Translations under genes and position numbers: made by a program | In this document: one piece after another, positions 37,870 to 50,740 of the stretch | How positions within the stretch are numbered: position 1 is the stretch's first letter | Layout: every line of letters begins with the position of its first letter | Notes under the pieces: model-generated | What the model saw: the letters and a program-made list of their open reading frames with translations, nothing else | What the model was told of the DNA's origin: nothing | Databases searched by the model: none | From: Gimesia chilikensis | Lineage (GTDB): Bacteria > Planctomycetota > Planctomycetia > Planctomycetales > Planctomycetaceae | NCBI RefSeq assembly: GCF_007744075.1 | Contig: NZ_CP036266.1 | Span: 5,875,748 to 5,939,747 of the forward strand | Reading direction: 5' to 3' | Length of the DNA: 64,000 nucleotides

Positions 37870-38121
37870 TGAAACACCTCACTTGTAAGAGAAATCCGTA
37901 AATTCACAATATCGGTTTGATGGAAAGGAATTTTGACACTAATTCTTGAACTGAAGTTCGAAAAAAAAGCAAACTTTGACTCACCTGTGATTTCAGCAGT
38001 GAATCAGGCTTCCCTCCTGCAGCTGACAGCAGCGCAGAACGAAGCGGAAAATTATAGCAGAAGGCTTAAAATTTAGCAGCAATCCGGGAAAAAAGAATCG
38101 GATTACTCATCAAATATTCAT

Positions 38122-39126
<1,005 letters not shown>

Positions 39127-39318
39127 TTATTTGAAGTCAGGGAATGCCTATAAATTATAGATCGATTTCCTGATTATGGTCTAAAGAGCCTCGAATATAA
39201 AGGTACAGGCTCTTTTTAAATCTGGATGAGAGAACAGATTAGACCATTGCAATACCCCGAAAACTTCAATAGTGTATTAATTATATGTAGGGGATTTAAC
39301 CCTCCCACCTTGCAGCTG

Positions 39319-39345
39319 AGATCACAGGTCCGACACCCGACCTGT
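39319..39345 (+). promoter_or_regulatory. Leader element of the first PQQ-like gene: AGATCAC plus hairpin
   Basis: AGATCAC (39319-39325) runs into ACAGGTC-CGACACCC-GACCTGT (39324-39345), a 7-bp stem. It is 78 bp before the start codon. The same arrangement is seen before the dsbD-like gene and a DUF1559 gene. Confidence 0.45.
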
Positions 39346-39396
39346 CGTCCTTCATCAGTGATACCACATTCTATAAAAGAACAGTGAGGATCTTCT

Positions 39397-41633
39397 ATGC
39401 GAAGAATTAACATGGTGCTTGTCAGCTCCATTATGCTGTTATTCACAACGTCGCTTGCCTCTGCAGGCGACTGGGCGCATTGGCGCGGTCCGGAGCATAA
39501 TGGGATCTCCCGTGAAACAAACCTTGTCGACGAGTGGTCCCTCGACGGTAAAAATGTGCTCTGGAAATCTGACATCGGTGGCCGGTCAGCCCCCATCGTA
39601 TTGAATGGTCGCGTTTATCTGAATTGTCGCACCCACCACGATGTCACCGACCCCAAAGATAAAATCAATGCCCAGGAACAGGTCGTCTGCTGGGACGCCA
39701 AGACCGGCAAAGTAATCTGGAAAGATGTGTTCAACGTTTTCCAGACCGATATCCCTTCTCCCCGTGTCGGCTGGGCCAGCATGGTGGGTGATCCGGAAAC
39801 CGGCAACGTCTATGTGCACTCTGTCAGTGGTCTGTTCCGCTGCTACTCTGCTGATGGCAAGGTCCTCTGGGAAACATCACTGTCTGAAGACTACGGAAAG
39901 ATTTCCGGTTACGGCGGACGAACCCAGACTCCCATCATTGATGAAAATCTTGTAATCGTCAGCTTCCTGCAACTCAACTGGGGTAAGACTGCCGCTCCTC
40001 CACCAAAGCAGACTTACTACGCTTTCGATAAAAAGAGCGGCAAGCTGCTCTGGACGGCCGCTCCCGGCGGTGCTCCCTTCGACACCAACTATTCAGCCCC
40101 CATCGTAACTGTCATCGACGGCGTCCGTCAGTTGATTGCCGGTAATGCCGATGGTGGCTGCTACGGTATGAATGCCCGCACCGGAGAAAAGCTGTGGGGC
40201 TTCAGCATGTCAAAACGGGGTTTGAACTGTTCTCCCGTTGCTGACGGTAACCTGGTCTACATCACCCATGGTGAAGACAACATCGATAACGTGGAATTCG
40301 GTCGGGTGCAGTGCATCGACGCTTCCAAACGGGGCGACATCACCGAAACCGGCAATGTCTGGCGTGTCGACGGTATTAAAGCCGGCTATGCCAGTGTCCT
40401 CGTCAAAGACGGAATTCTGTATGTCGTTGCTGACACCGGTCAGATGTATGCATTTGACAGCAAGAACGGCAAACAGCTCTGGACTCACAACCTCGGAACC
40501 GTTGGAAAAGGTTCTCCGGTCTGGGCAGATGGCAAACTGTATGTGATGGAAGTCAACGGAAACATCTTTATCCTCAAACCGAGCCGCGAAAAATGTGAAG
40601 AACTGTCTCACGTTCAACTGCTGGCTCGCGTCGACAAAGGGATGGATGAAATTTACGCCTCTCCCGCGATTGCTGATGGTCGAATCTATTTCGTTACGCG
40701 TGACCGTACGATCTGTATCGGCGACGAATCGCTGAAGCCGAGCAGCGATCCGGTGCCTCCTCTCAAAGAAGAAAAACCGGTTCAGGATAAGATTGCCACC
40801 ATTCAACTGGTGCCTTATGAAATTGCAGTTCCCCAGGGAGATAAGATCGATTATCAAATCCTGGCCTACGATGCCAACGGCCGCTTCATCAAAGAAGTAG
40901 AAGGGAAACTGACTCCCGGTCCCGGCATGGAACAGGCGAAAGTGGATGGCATGTCGGTCACCACTCCGAGTGACCTGAAATCTCCCGCGGCAGGAACCAT
41001 CTCTGTTCAAGTTGGTGATGCTACTGCCGAAGCCCGTCTGCGTGTCTTCCCGCCTCTGCCCTGGAAGTATGACTTCGAAGGTATGAAAGGGAAACAGGTA
41101 CCTGGCAGCTGGGTGAATGCGTTCCTCAAACTGCAGCCAAACGAACTGGATGGCACCACGGCAATGAAAGCCAGCCCGGGTAAAGGTCGCCCCAGTGCCA
41201 GCGTCTGGCTTGGCCCCTCTGACATGAGCAAGCTGGCACCGAACGGTTACACTGTTCAGGCAGACGTGTTCATGAAGGAACAGAAACGTAAGCTGGCCAG
41301 TGTCGGCGTCACCGTAAATCGTTATGACCTGATCCTGAAAGGTAACTCGAGCAAGCTCGCAATCCAGAGTTGGGCTCCGCACCAGCGGATGGCCAAGGAA
41401 ATCCGTTTCCGTTCTGATCCGGATGTCTGGTACACTATGAAGCTCAAAGTTGAGGTCAAAGATGGACAGGCAACGGTAAAAGGCAAAGTCTGGCCTCGTG
41501 AAAAACCGGAACCCGAAGAGTGGACCATCGAAACTGTCGATCCGCATGCGAATGAGAAGGGAAGCCCAGGGCTTTACCTCTACCGTCTCGCCGATGTTTA
41601 CTTTGATAACGTCATTGTCTCTGAGGATAAATA

Positions 41634-41634
<1 letters not shown>
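39397..41634 (+). CDS. Secreted PQQ-like beta-propeller protein
   Basis: 745 residues with a signal peptide (about 1-23). GAGGATC lies just before the ATG. The propeller begins with [19 protein letters not shown], then repeats such as [43 protein letters not shown] and [14 protein letters not shown], the D-x-x-[TS]-G-K-x-x-W pattern of PQQ/BamB-like blades. From about 460 the protein has an all-beta C-terminal part resembling a carbohydrate-binding or concanavalin-like domain. The PQQ-dependent catalytic residues are not evident, so it is a propeller rather than a proven dehydrogenase. It overlaps the next gene by one base. Confidence 0.85.
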
Positions 41635-43511
<1,877 letters not shown>

Positions 43512-43543
43512 TAAACAGTTACGACGATCAATTAAATTCTGAG

Positions 43544-43580
43544 AGCAGAAGTCTTCCCGCGAAGGCTTCTGCTTTTTTCT
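43544..43580 (+). terminator. Intrinsic terminator of the two-gene PQQ-like operon
   Basis: A 13-bp stem, AGCAGAAGTCTTC with GAAGGCTTCTGCT (one G-T pair), has a CCGC tetraloop and is followed by TTTTTCT. It lies 32 bp after the second propeller gene. Confidence 0.9.
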
Positions 43581-43746
43581 TGCGCCTCTAAAATTCGGTT
43601 TTGACATAAATTCACTTTTTTGATACACCCCGCTCACCACTCCCACACCGCCCCTGCGACAGGCAGGGGGGACTCATCAAATCTGAGCAATCTCACCAGC
43701 TGGAAACGACGTCTGTCTAACTGGCGAAACGGGTATCAAATCATTC

Positions 43747-44562
43747 ATGTCACCTGCCATTATTGTCGTCCCCTGTTATAACGAAGAGAAACGGTTAGAG
43801 ATCCTCCAGTTCCGTAAGCACGTCGCGCGGCACCCGGAGCACTCTTTTCTGTTCGTTAACGATGGTAGTTCCGATCGCACCGCGCTGATCCTGGATGACT
43901 TGCATGCTGCTGATCCCGACCACTTTGAAGTTTTACACCTCTCCCACAATCAGGGAAAGGCTGAGGCGGTCCGCCAGGGAATGCAGCAGGCATTGCAATC
44001 CGGTGTGGAATACGCAGGTTTCTGGGACGCAGACCTGGCTACCCCCCTGGAATCGATTCCGGATTTTGTCGCGCAGCTGGAACAGATGCCTGAACGATCC
44101 ATGGTTCTGGGTGCCCGTGTCAAACTGCTGGGACGTCAGATCGAAAGAAAACAGCTGAGGCATTACCTGGGCCGCATCTTTGCGACATCAGCGTCTACAG
44201 TATTACGGCTCCCCATCTATGATACCCAGTGTGGCGCAAAACTGTTTCGCGTTACACGGGAAAATCAGAGTCTGTTTGCCACACGGTTTCTCACCAACTG
44301 GATCTTCGATGTGGAGCTGCTGGCACGGTCGCGGCAACTGGAACAGTTCTTTGGATGTCCCAAACTGGAAGACACAGTCTATGAACTGCCCCTGACCAGC
44401 TGGCGAGACGTGGCAGGCTCTAAAGTGAAGCCTCACGATTTTTTCAAAGCGTTTTTTGAACTCTGCACCATTTACTGGCGTTATCTGCGTCCATCTCTGA
44501 AATCGCCCTTCACTCAGCTGCCGGCTCAGGTTGAAACGCAGTCGAAGCGCAAAGCAGCATAG
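43747..44562 (+). CDS. Family 2 glycosyltransferase, dolichyl-phosphate sugar synthase-like
   Basis: 271 residues. The GT-A core is clear: IIVVPCYNEEKRL at the N-terminus, FVNDGSSDRT near 36-45, NQGKAEAVRQGM near 76, and the DxD-like FWDADLATPL near 96. A YDTQCGAKLFR segment and LTNWIFDVELLARSR match the polyprenyl-phosphate glucosyltransferase (ALG5-like) subgroup. No membrane segments are seen at the C-terminus. It likely transfers a sugar from a nucleotide donor to a lipid phosphate; donor and acceptor are not known. Confidence 0.87.
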   Translation: MSPAIIVVPCYNEEKRLEILQFRKHVARHPEHSFLFVNDGSSDRTALILDDLHAADPDHFEVLHLSHNQGKAEAVRQGMQQALQSGVEYAGFWDADLATPLESIPDFVAQLEQMPERSMVLGARVKLLGRQIERKQLRHYLGRIFATSASTVLRLPIYDTQCGAKLFRVTRENQSLFATRFLTNWIFDVELLARSRQLEQFFGCPKLEDTVYELPLTSWRDVAGSKVKPHDFFKAFFELCTIYWRYLRPSLKSPFTQLPAQVETQSKRKAA

Positions 44563-44579
44563 GCCGCACAAGTCAGAGA

Positions 44580-44987
44580 TCAGTCACTGTGAGTATTAAA
44601 CCACTTTTTACAGTAACTGCACTTCACATCCCCATGAGGTGAAACGTCCGACTCTTCCCCAATCGGCGCATTGCAGTGCGGGCAGGCATAGCTGCTGCGT
44701 TTCTTGGTAGGGGATGGTTTCCGGGTTGCCCTGACACCCGTCAGACGGCTGCCCCTGGCGGTAAGTGACCTGTAAGCCGTAAAGCCACCGACCATCACAA
44801 AGGGAATCGCTATCAACGAACCAATAATGCGAAAAAACAGAGGCGGTGAATGGAATCCCCCGAAGGGCTGAGACCACAGAAAAGAAATCAGAGTCAGACC
44901 AATTCCGCCAAAGACACAGCCAATCACGACCCCGACCAGACGGGCTCCCGGTGAAATATTCTGCTGGCGCTCTTCCTGCTCGCTCAT
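44580..44987 (-). CDS. Membrane protein with C-terminal zinc ribbon
   Basis: 135 residues with GGGAGA just before the ATG. Two membrane segments lie at about 17-35 and 50-68. The C-terminal part has CPHC ... CSYC (near 104-107 and 124-127) with a linker of 16 residues, a typical zinc-ribbon arrangement, and a basic stretch (RKPSPTKKRSS) in front. No family recognised. It is 47 bp downstream of the DUF4159 gene on the same strand, so the two could be co-transcribed. Confidence 0.7.
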   Translation of the reverse strand: MSEQEERQQNISPGARLVGVVIGCVFGGIGLTLISFLWSQPFGGFHSPPLFFRIIGSLIAIPFVMVGGFTAYRSLTARGSRLTGVRATRKPSPTKKRSSYACPHCNAPIGEESDVSPHGDVKCSYCKKWFNTHSD

Positions 44988-45034
44988 GATTCTCCCTGAC
45001 TTGTTGCCTCAACTGGTGGTAACCGGAGTTGAGA

Positions 45035-47503
45035 CTATTCCGCCTCGACTTCCTGTGATATGACTTCCCGATACGCGATATCCTGCAGCAGGGCATAGCG
45101 GACGATATTCAAGGCCAGGTTCACTGCATCCTGGGGCACATAACCGGCACAGGCGACCGACGCCTGCTGCTCCAGGGCACAGCTGATATCGTACTTACTA
45201 TATATGACAGCCAGGTGCCCATCAATTTCAATTCCTTCGAGCAGCGGTTCAACGACCAGGGTTTCCGCTTTCAGCGGCTGGTTTACATCGTTGACCTCCA
45301 TCTGGCGACGACGCACGCGGCGCACGTCATATCCGGTCTGCTCCGAAAACAGGGGATGATCGACGGGAATGCGTTTTAACTGTTTAGTCGGAAACATTTC
45401 CTGCATTAGTTGACGAAAGCTTTTATCAAACGGCTGGGCGCCACAACAGGCATCAGCAAACAGTACCGCCCCATTATCCAGGGCCTGTTTCAGGTTCGAC
45501 TGCTCCGTTTTAGAGAGGCTGAACTGGCTTCTGCCATGCATGTACAGCAGCGGGTACTGCATCAGATTGGGATCGCTGGCCGGCAGACTGGGCGTTTTGG
45601 TAGAAGCAATCATTCCCGCATTCTGATTCAGGGCCTTGAGCAGATTCGTCAAAGCCCGCGGCGCCGCATCCCAGGTACCGTTATGACGGATCTTGGCGAT
45701 CTGCAGAAAGCCCCGTTCGACCTGATTCTGCAAACCGTTCTCACTGGCCAGTTCTTCCTGGTCAAGTTTGTTTGGTGGTTCTCGACCTGTCGCATATGCA
45801 ATCACGTTGGTTCCGATCCGGACAGCACGCGTGATCATGGAAGTTGCTTTCACCGGCCGATCTTGAGAGGGGAACCGCATCCATTTGTCCCAGAGACAGG
45901 CCAGATCGTCAGGGCAGTAGATAATGGAAGTCCGACAGCCGACATCAACTCCATAGAGTTCGACACTTTCCGCGTCGAGCAGATATTCGCAGCGGAATAC
46001 GGGATGTTCAGCCGTCAGCCGTTTCAGCTGAACTTCCCCCTGGGGATACATTTTTTTGATCAGTTCGCGAAAACCACGATCAAAACCGGCCCCATTACAG
46101 TTATCAACGGCAAAGATAAAGCCCCCCTGCTCCACAAACTGTTTGAGCATGTTGACCTCAGGTACTCCGAACTGGGGATCTTCCTGACCACTGATAAACA
46201 GCACGGGGGCCTGCCTGAGAACCTGCACGCCGCCCCCCTGAATCGCCAGATCGAGATTTACGGTTTGCCAGGTCAGCAGCTTCGGCCAGTCAGGGCGTCC
46301 TGAAAGTGCATCGGTCAGATTCAAAATATCATTCTGGTGATGATTCCAGTTTGGAATAGTTCCCGGCTGCAGTTTTACCTGCCCCTCGGTTTTGTATTCC
46401 AGTTTATTGATCAAGACTGGAGCCAGACCTTTGGAGAGAAAGAGCAGGACAAAGCTGGTTCCCAGTACGGGATCGGATTCCAGCTGGCCGGCACCACGCC
46501 ATGAACCATCGCGCACGGACTGTCTTTGTGTCAGAAACGCGGCTCCTTCCCGATACCAGTCATGCTTGCCGAAGAACCGGGTACCACTCAAGCGTCCTGC
46601 ACGTTCCAGACCATACAGATAGTAGAGTAGCCAGGAGTTGACGCCTGGATTAGTGCCCACGGAAAAATGGGTGGTCATCCAGTGAATCGCCCGTTCGATT
46701 GATTTGTCTTCTTCTTTTTGATCACAGCAGACGGGAGTACCATCGGGATTCAATTCCAGATCGTCTCCCAGCATCGAATTCACGATCACCATAGTGGCGA
46801 TCCCCGCGACGGTCATACTGCCTCGACTCGCCCCGGCGTTGGACTGATAGCCCCAGCCTCCATCGCCACTTTGCTGTGTAGACCAATACTGTTTGATGAG
46901 TTTCCAGGTCTTCTGGCTGACTGGTACCCCCGCATGCACGGCATCCCGCAGAGCGAGTACCGCGTACTGACTGTTACTGCGGTCGGCAACCCCAGCTCCG
47001 CCAATTGCCATCCCGGGGCCGTAACTCCAGCCTCCCGCGTTGGGCCCGGTCGTCACCTGACTTTTCTCAAGTCGTTCCACCAGGGACTGAATCAGAGGTA
47101 AATCCCGTTTGCCATCTTTAGCGGCTGCCAGTGCCATAATCATCAGGCTGGTCTGGTAGGTTCCCCTGGGTTCGGGAGCGCGGAGTGATCTGAGGTATTT
47201 GAGGCCGCGTTGTACGGGTTCATCATTCGCAGTCATGCCGCAGTTGATGATGGCCATCAGAGCCAGACAGCTGACGCCGGGTGTATAGTTTTTCCCCGGA
47301 CCGGACCAGGAACCATCGCCCTGCTGTTCCTGCAGAAGAAAGGCTTTTCCACGCTCGATGGATTCCAGTACTGCCTTGGCTGACAGTTCCTGTCCCTGTG
47401 CGAAAACGGCTCGCCTGGAGTACAACAAGAGGGAAATGCACAGGACTGCTGTTAACGTCCAGCGCAACGCCCGATACGCTCTACGATAATGCGGAAAATC
47501 CAT
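45035..47503 (-). CDS. DUF4159 protein with prenyltransferase-like helical repeats
   Basis: 822 residues; a membrane signal (about 14-32) is followed by an alpha-alpha barrel-type region of terpene cyclase/prenyltransferase-like repeats (about 50-385): GDGSWSGPGKNYTPGVSCLALMAI, NSQYAVLALRDAV, GDGGWGYQ. Then come two DUF4159 domains: one around FISGQEDPQFGVPEVNMLKQFVEQGG, and one around MHGRSQFSLSKTEQSNLKQALDNGA with CCGAQPFDKSFRQLM. In DUF4159-only proteins a single domain is usual. The role is unknown; such genes sit next to MoxR ATPases in planctomycetes, and here a moxR gene is divergent and 344 bp away. Confidence 0.87.
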   Translation of the reverse strand: MDFPHYRRAYRALRWTLTAVLCISLLLYSRRAVFAQGQELSAKAVLESIERGKAFLLQEQQGDGSWSGPGKNYTPGVSCLALMAIINCGMTANDEPVQRGLKYLRSLRAPEPRGTYQTSLMIMALAAAKDGKRDLPLIQSLVERLEKSQVTTGPNAGGWSYGPGMAIGGAGVADRSNSQYAVLALRDAVHAGVPVSQKTWKLIKQYWSTQQSGDGGWGYQSNAGASRGSMTVAGIATMVIVNSMLGDDLELNPDGTPVCCDQKEEDKSIERAIHWMTTHFSVGTNPGVNSWLLYYLYGLERAGRLSGTRFFGKHDWYREGAAFLTQRQSVRDGSWRGAGQLESDPVLGTSFVLLFLSKGLAPVLINKLEYKTEGQVKLQPGTIPNWNHHQNDILNLTDALSGRPDWPKLLTWQTVNLDLAIQGGGVQVLRQAPVLFISGQEDPQFGVPEVNMLKQFVEQGGFIFAVDNCNGAGFDRGFRELIKKMYPQGEVQLKRLTAEHPVFRCEYLLDAESVELYGVDVGCRTSIIYCPDDLACLWDKWMRFPSQDRPVKATSMITRAVRIGTNVIAYATGREPPNKLDQEELASENGLQNQVERGFLQIAKIRHNGTWDAAPRALTNLLKALNQNAGMIASTKTPSLPASDPNLMQYPLLYMHGRSQFSLSKTEQSNLKQALDNGAVLFADACCGAQPFDKSFRQLMQEMFPTKQLKRIPVDHPLFSEQTGYDVRRVRRRQMEVNDVNQPLKAETLVVEPLLEGIEIDGHLAVIYSKYDISCALEQQASVACAGYVPQDAVNLALNIVRYALLQDIAYREVISQEVEAE

Positions 47504-47847
47504 TACGTTTTACTTTCGATTCCGAGTCCACACTGGAGAAGAGCCTGCACAGCCCCTTCTCTCCAGAACTGTGTCCGGAAACTGATTTGTTTAATTTTTA
47601 TGCATTCTTACAAGATATTTTACCTATTCCAGATGAATTGTTTGTTTTTTCACCCGTCTCCCTGATTGTATCATATTTGCGTTCGCAAGTCAGCGGGTCT
47701 CTGTTTCTCTCGGGATTGAAGATGGCTATAATTACAAAAACTGACTGCGTAGTTTTACACGGACTGAAGGCTGTCCGCATTGATGATCTATGCCGGTCAG
47801 CATTTTGAGTCAGTCAGGCCTGAACCACGAGACAGAATGGAAATCCC
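47504..47847. other. Divergent intergenic region (344 bp) between DUF4159 and MoxR genes
   Basis: No gene is supported here. It should hold two promoters in opposite orientation. No reliable -35/-10 pair or repeat was found, apart from AT-rich sequence around 47600-47680. Confidence 0.45.
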
Positions 47848-48864
47848 TTGGCTACCGAAAAACGCGACTTTGACGAATTTCTGGAGAAACTCAAACGTCA
47901 CCATGACGTGATGGTGGACGAACTGCATAAGGTCGTGATCGGCCAGGATGAAGTGATCGAGCAGATCCTCGCGGCGATATTTACGGGGGGCCACTGTCTG
48001 CTGGTCGGGGTACCCGGACTCGCGAAAACCCTGCTGGTAAGTACCATTGCCCGCATTCTGGATTGTGAGTTCAAACGAATCCAATTCACCCCCGACCTGA
48101 TGCCCTCAGACATTACCGGCACTAACGTGCTGGAAGAGGAAGAATCGGGCCGCCGCTCGTTCCGATTTGTTCAGGGCCCTGTATTTACCAACATTCTGCT
48201 GGCTGATGAAATCAACCGAACTCCGCCTAAGACACAGGCTGCCTTACTGCAGTCGATGCAGGAGCGGGAAGTGACGGTGGGGCAGACCACCTATGACCTG
48301 CCGGAACCGTTTTTTGTGATCGCCACCCAGAACCCGATCGAACAGGAAGGAACTTACCCCCTCCCAGAAGCGCAGCTCGACCGATTCATGTTTAACATTA
48401 AGGTGGAGTATCCGAACCTGGAAGAGGAAGAACAGATTCTGGCCGCCACCAGCTCCAGCGAGAAACCGGAAATTCGCAAAGTCCTTTCCGCCAAGTCGAT
48501 TTTATACCTGCAGCGGCAAATCAACATGATCGAAGTCGGCCCGCTGACAATCAATTACGTTACGCGACTGGTCCGTGCGACTCGGCCCAGTGACGGCTCT
48601 GCGCCAGCCTTCATCAAGCAGATGGTTGACTGGGGAGCCGGCCCTCGTGCCGGCCAGTATCTGATCGCGGGAGGCAAAGCCATTGCCGCCATGGACGGTC
48701 GTGCGAGTGTCTCGCTCAATGATATTCGTCGCGTGGCAGTCCCCGTGCTCCGTCATCGTATTTCTACGAACTTCCAGGCGCAGGCCGAGGGGATGGTCAC
48801 TGAGGATATCATCGGACGTCTGCTCGAAGAAATTCCGGAACCCAACATTCCCAAGTATGAGTGA
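47848..48864 (+). CDS. MoxR-family AAA+ ATPase
   Basis: 338 residues from a TTG at 47848 (GGAA about 6 bases upstream; the nearby ATG is in another frame). Walker A GVPGLAKT and Walker B ILLADEINRTPP, sensor 1 ATQNPIEQEGTYPLPEAQLDRF, and the arginine-finger region are present, and the C-terminal lid helices follow. MoxR ATPases act as chaperones that load metals or assemble VWA-domain complexes, normally with DUF58 and VWA partners in the same operon. Here no such partner follows: the next gene is a kinase on the other strand. The DUF4159 gene is divergent. Confidence 0.93.
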   Translation: MATEKRDFDEFLEKLKRHHDVMVDELHKVVIGQDEVIEQILAAIFTGGHCLLVGVPGLAKTLLVSTIARILDCEFKRIQFTPDLMPSDITGTNVLEEEESGRRSFRFVQGPVFTNILLADEINRTPPKTQAALLQSMQEREVTVGQTTYDLPEPFFVIATQNPIEQEGTYPLPEAQLDRFMFNIKVEYPNLEEEEQILAATSSSEKPEIRKVLSAKSILYLQRQINMIEVGPLTINYVTRLVRATRPSDGSAPAFIKQMVDWGAGPRAGQYLIAGGKAIAAMDGRASVSLNDIRRVAVPVLRHRISTNFQAQAEGMVTEDIIGRLLEEIPEPNIPKYE

Positions 48865-48874
48865 AGTGGGAATT

Positions 48875-50368
48875 TCAGTAGGCAGTCAGCTCTGCAGAAT
48901 CATTGAGTTGATGCTGCAATACCTTCTGGATTTTGGCCCGCAGATTACGAATTTTGATCGGCTGAACGAGAATCCGGGAGCGATCAGTCTTCTTCAGCGT
49001 TTTCTTGATCGCGGCATTCTTCTCTGACAGAACCAGGATGGCTGCCAGATCCGGATCCATGGCGAGTGCCTGTTTGAAGGCTTCGACACACCCTTCGCCG
49101 ATGGAATCTTCCATGAAGACAATGCAGTCGGGGGCATTGTCTTTCACCCGCTGCATGGCCCGATCCAGATCGCTTAAAATCAGAACACGATAACCGTGTT
49201 TAGTGAGGTAATCCCGCAAGACATCCTGGTGTTTGGAACGATTCTCGATACACAGGATTGTCGGTGGTGCGATTGCCATTTTCAGATCCTGCTCAGCACT
49301 CGCTTTGACATCCGCGGTTGTCTGTGGTCTTGGTGTTTCTTCCGCTCCACTGAGCTGAGCACGGACTTCCAGGAGATCTTGAACCGCTTCGGTTGCCGTC
49401 TGATACCGAACCTGTGGCAGATAGGCCATCAGTTTTTCCAGTACGTCTACGACGGCTTCAGGCAGATCGGGCTCGATCGTAGTAATCGAAGGTACCTGTG
49501 AATAGCGGGTCGGCCGCTTGCGTTCCTCAATGTCTTTCGTGCGTGGGAAAGGAGGTTTGCCACAGAGAAGCTCGTAAAAGATGGTGCCCACAAAATAGAG
49601 ATCGCTGCGGGGATCATTTCGGGGAGCCCCTGTTGACTTTTCCAGCGTTCCGTATTCGACGGCGCGTTGATGTGCTTCACCAGCACCGGCGGCATCATCT
49701 TCACCAGCCAGACCGAAGTCAATCAGCTTGGCCACTCCCTGAATCGACATGAGCACATTGGTCGCTTTCATGTCGCGGTGCGTGTACCCCAGACGGTTGG
49801 CGTACTCCAGCCCTTCGCAGATATCGATGGTGTAATTGACGGCTTCCAGGGGAGAGAGCTTTTTGCGGATAGTGATAAAGTCCCGCAGATTTCCACCTTC
49901 CACAAACTCCATGGTGAAATAGTGAATATCGTCCTGCACGCCGACATCGAAAATCTCTACGATGTTTTTATGTTTGAATTGCTTGCAGACTTCTGCTTCC
50001 CGGCGAAACATTTTTATGTTATCGGGATCTTGAGCCCAGCGTTGCCGAAGCACTTTGACGCCAATCATGCGTCCATCTTCCAGAGATTCTGCGCGATAGA
50101 CGCGGGCAAAACTTCCGGAAGCGTTCTGGTACATCAGCTTGTTGCCGCCCAGAACGAGCCCTTCGAACTCATTGTTTTTCAGTCGACTGGCCTGAAATGA
50201 GGTGATCAGGTTTTTGCGTTCCAGTAACCGAATCAGTTGATCGTCATCAGCTGCTTTGTCCTGAAGTTCCTGCAGGCAGGCATCCATCTCGTCTGGTTTG
50301 ACGAGCTTCAGATCAATCAGCTGCGCACTGAGTTTCTTTTTGCGCGACTTCTTATTGAAAAAAATCAT
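48875..50368 (-). CDS. Ser/Thr protein kinase fused to a degenerate receiver-like domain
   Basis: 497 residues. A basic N-terminus and helical region (1-70) precede a PknB-type kinase domain (about 75-345): GSFARVYRA loop, ATP-binding lysine in GVKVL, catalytic loop HRDMKATN, DFGLA and the GTIFYELLCGKPPF region. From about 365 to 490 a receiver-like fold is read (TILCIENRSKHQDVLRDYL, DCIVFMEDSIGEG, VQPIKIRNLRAKI), but the usual acidic pair and phospho-acceptor Asp are missing (Met at the acceptor position). It is a pseudo-receiver, so not phosphorylated in the classical way. Nothing is known about its target. Confidence 0.9.
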   Translation of the reverse strand: MIFFNKKSRKKKLSAQLIDLKLVKPDEMDACLQELQDKAADDDQLIRLLERKNLITSFQASRLKNNEFEGLVLGGNKLMYQNASGSFARVYRAESLEDGRMIGVKVLRQRWAQDPDNIKMFRREAEVCKQFKHKNIVEIFDVGVQDDIHYFTMEFVEGGNLRDFITIRKKLSPLEAVNYTIDICEGLEYANRLGYTHRDMKATNVLMSIQGVAKLIDFGLAGEDDAAGAGEAHQRAVEYGTLEKSTGAPRNDPRSDLYFVGTIFYELLCGKPPFPRTKDIEERKRPTRYSQVPSITTIEPDLPEAVVDVLEKLMAYLPQVRYQTATEAVQDLLEVRAQLSGAEETPRPQTTADVKASAEQDLKMAIAPPTILCIENRSKHQDVLRDYLTKHGYRVLILSDLDRAMQRVKDNAPDCIVFMEDSIGEGCVEAFKQALAMDPDLAAILVLSEKNAAIKKTLKKTDRSRILVQPIKIRNLRAKIQKVLQHQLNDSAELTAY

Positions 50369-50740
50369 TCGTAGTCCATGCCCTGTTGATGCACACCAGG
50401 CAAAGAATCGTTACTCAGCAAACAAATAAGTACGGTGGCTACACATCACTGATTGATGTGCCTGCCCAAAACTGGCGAATCAAAAAAATGAATAACTCGT
50501 TTGGACTGAGATCCGACTACCGGGTACCATCCCAATTAGAATTGCGAGCCCGAAAATAATAATAAAACAAAGGCCCTCAAATAGACACAAAATTCCGTTG
50601 ATGAAAGTTTGATGTCTGAAATATGAATATCAAATTATAACATTGAAAATGGCGGAAGGGAATCAGTGAACACGCGAGCAGAAAATTATTTTAACTTTTT
50701 CTGAGGTGAAATGAGCGTATTCGTTTTAAGCAGCACAATT
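50369..50740. other. Intergenic region (372 bp) between the kinase and nagA-like genes
   Basis: AT-rich, without a supported gene. It must contain the kinase promoter and the end of the nagA-like transcript. No clear terminator is visible. Confidence 0.45.
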
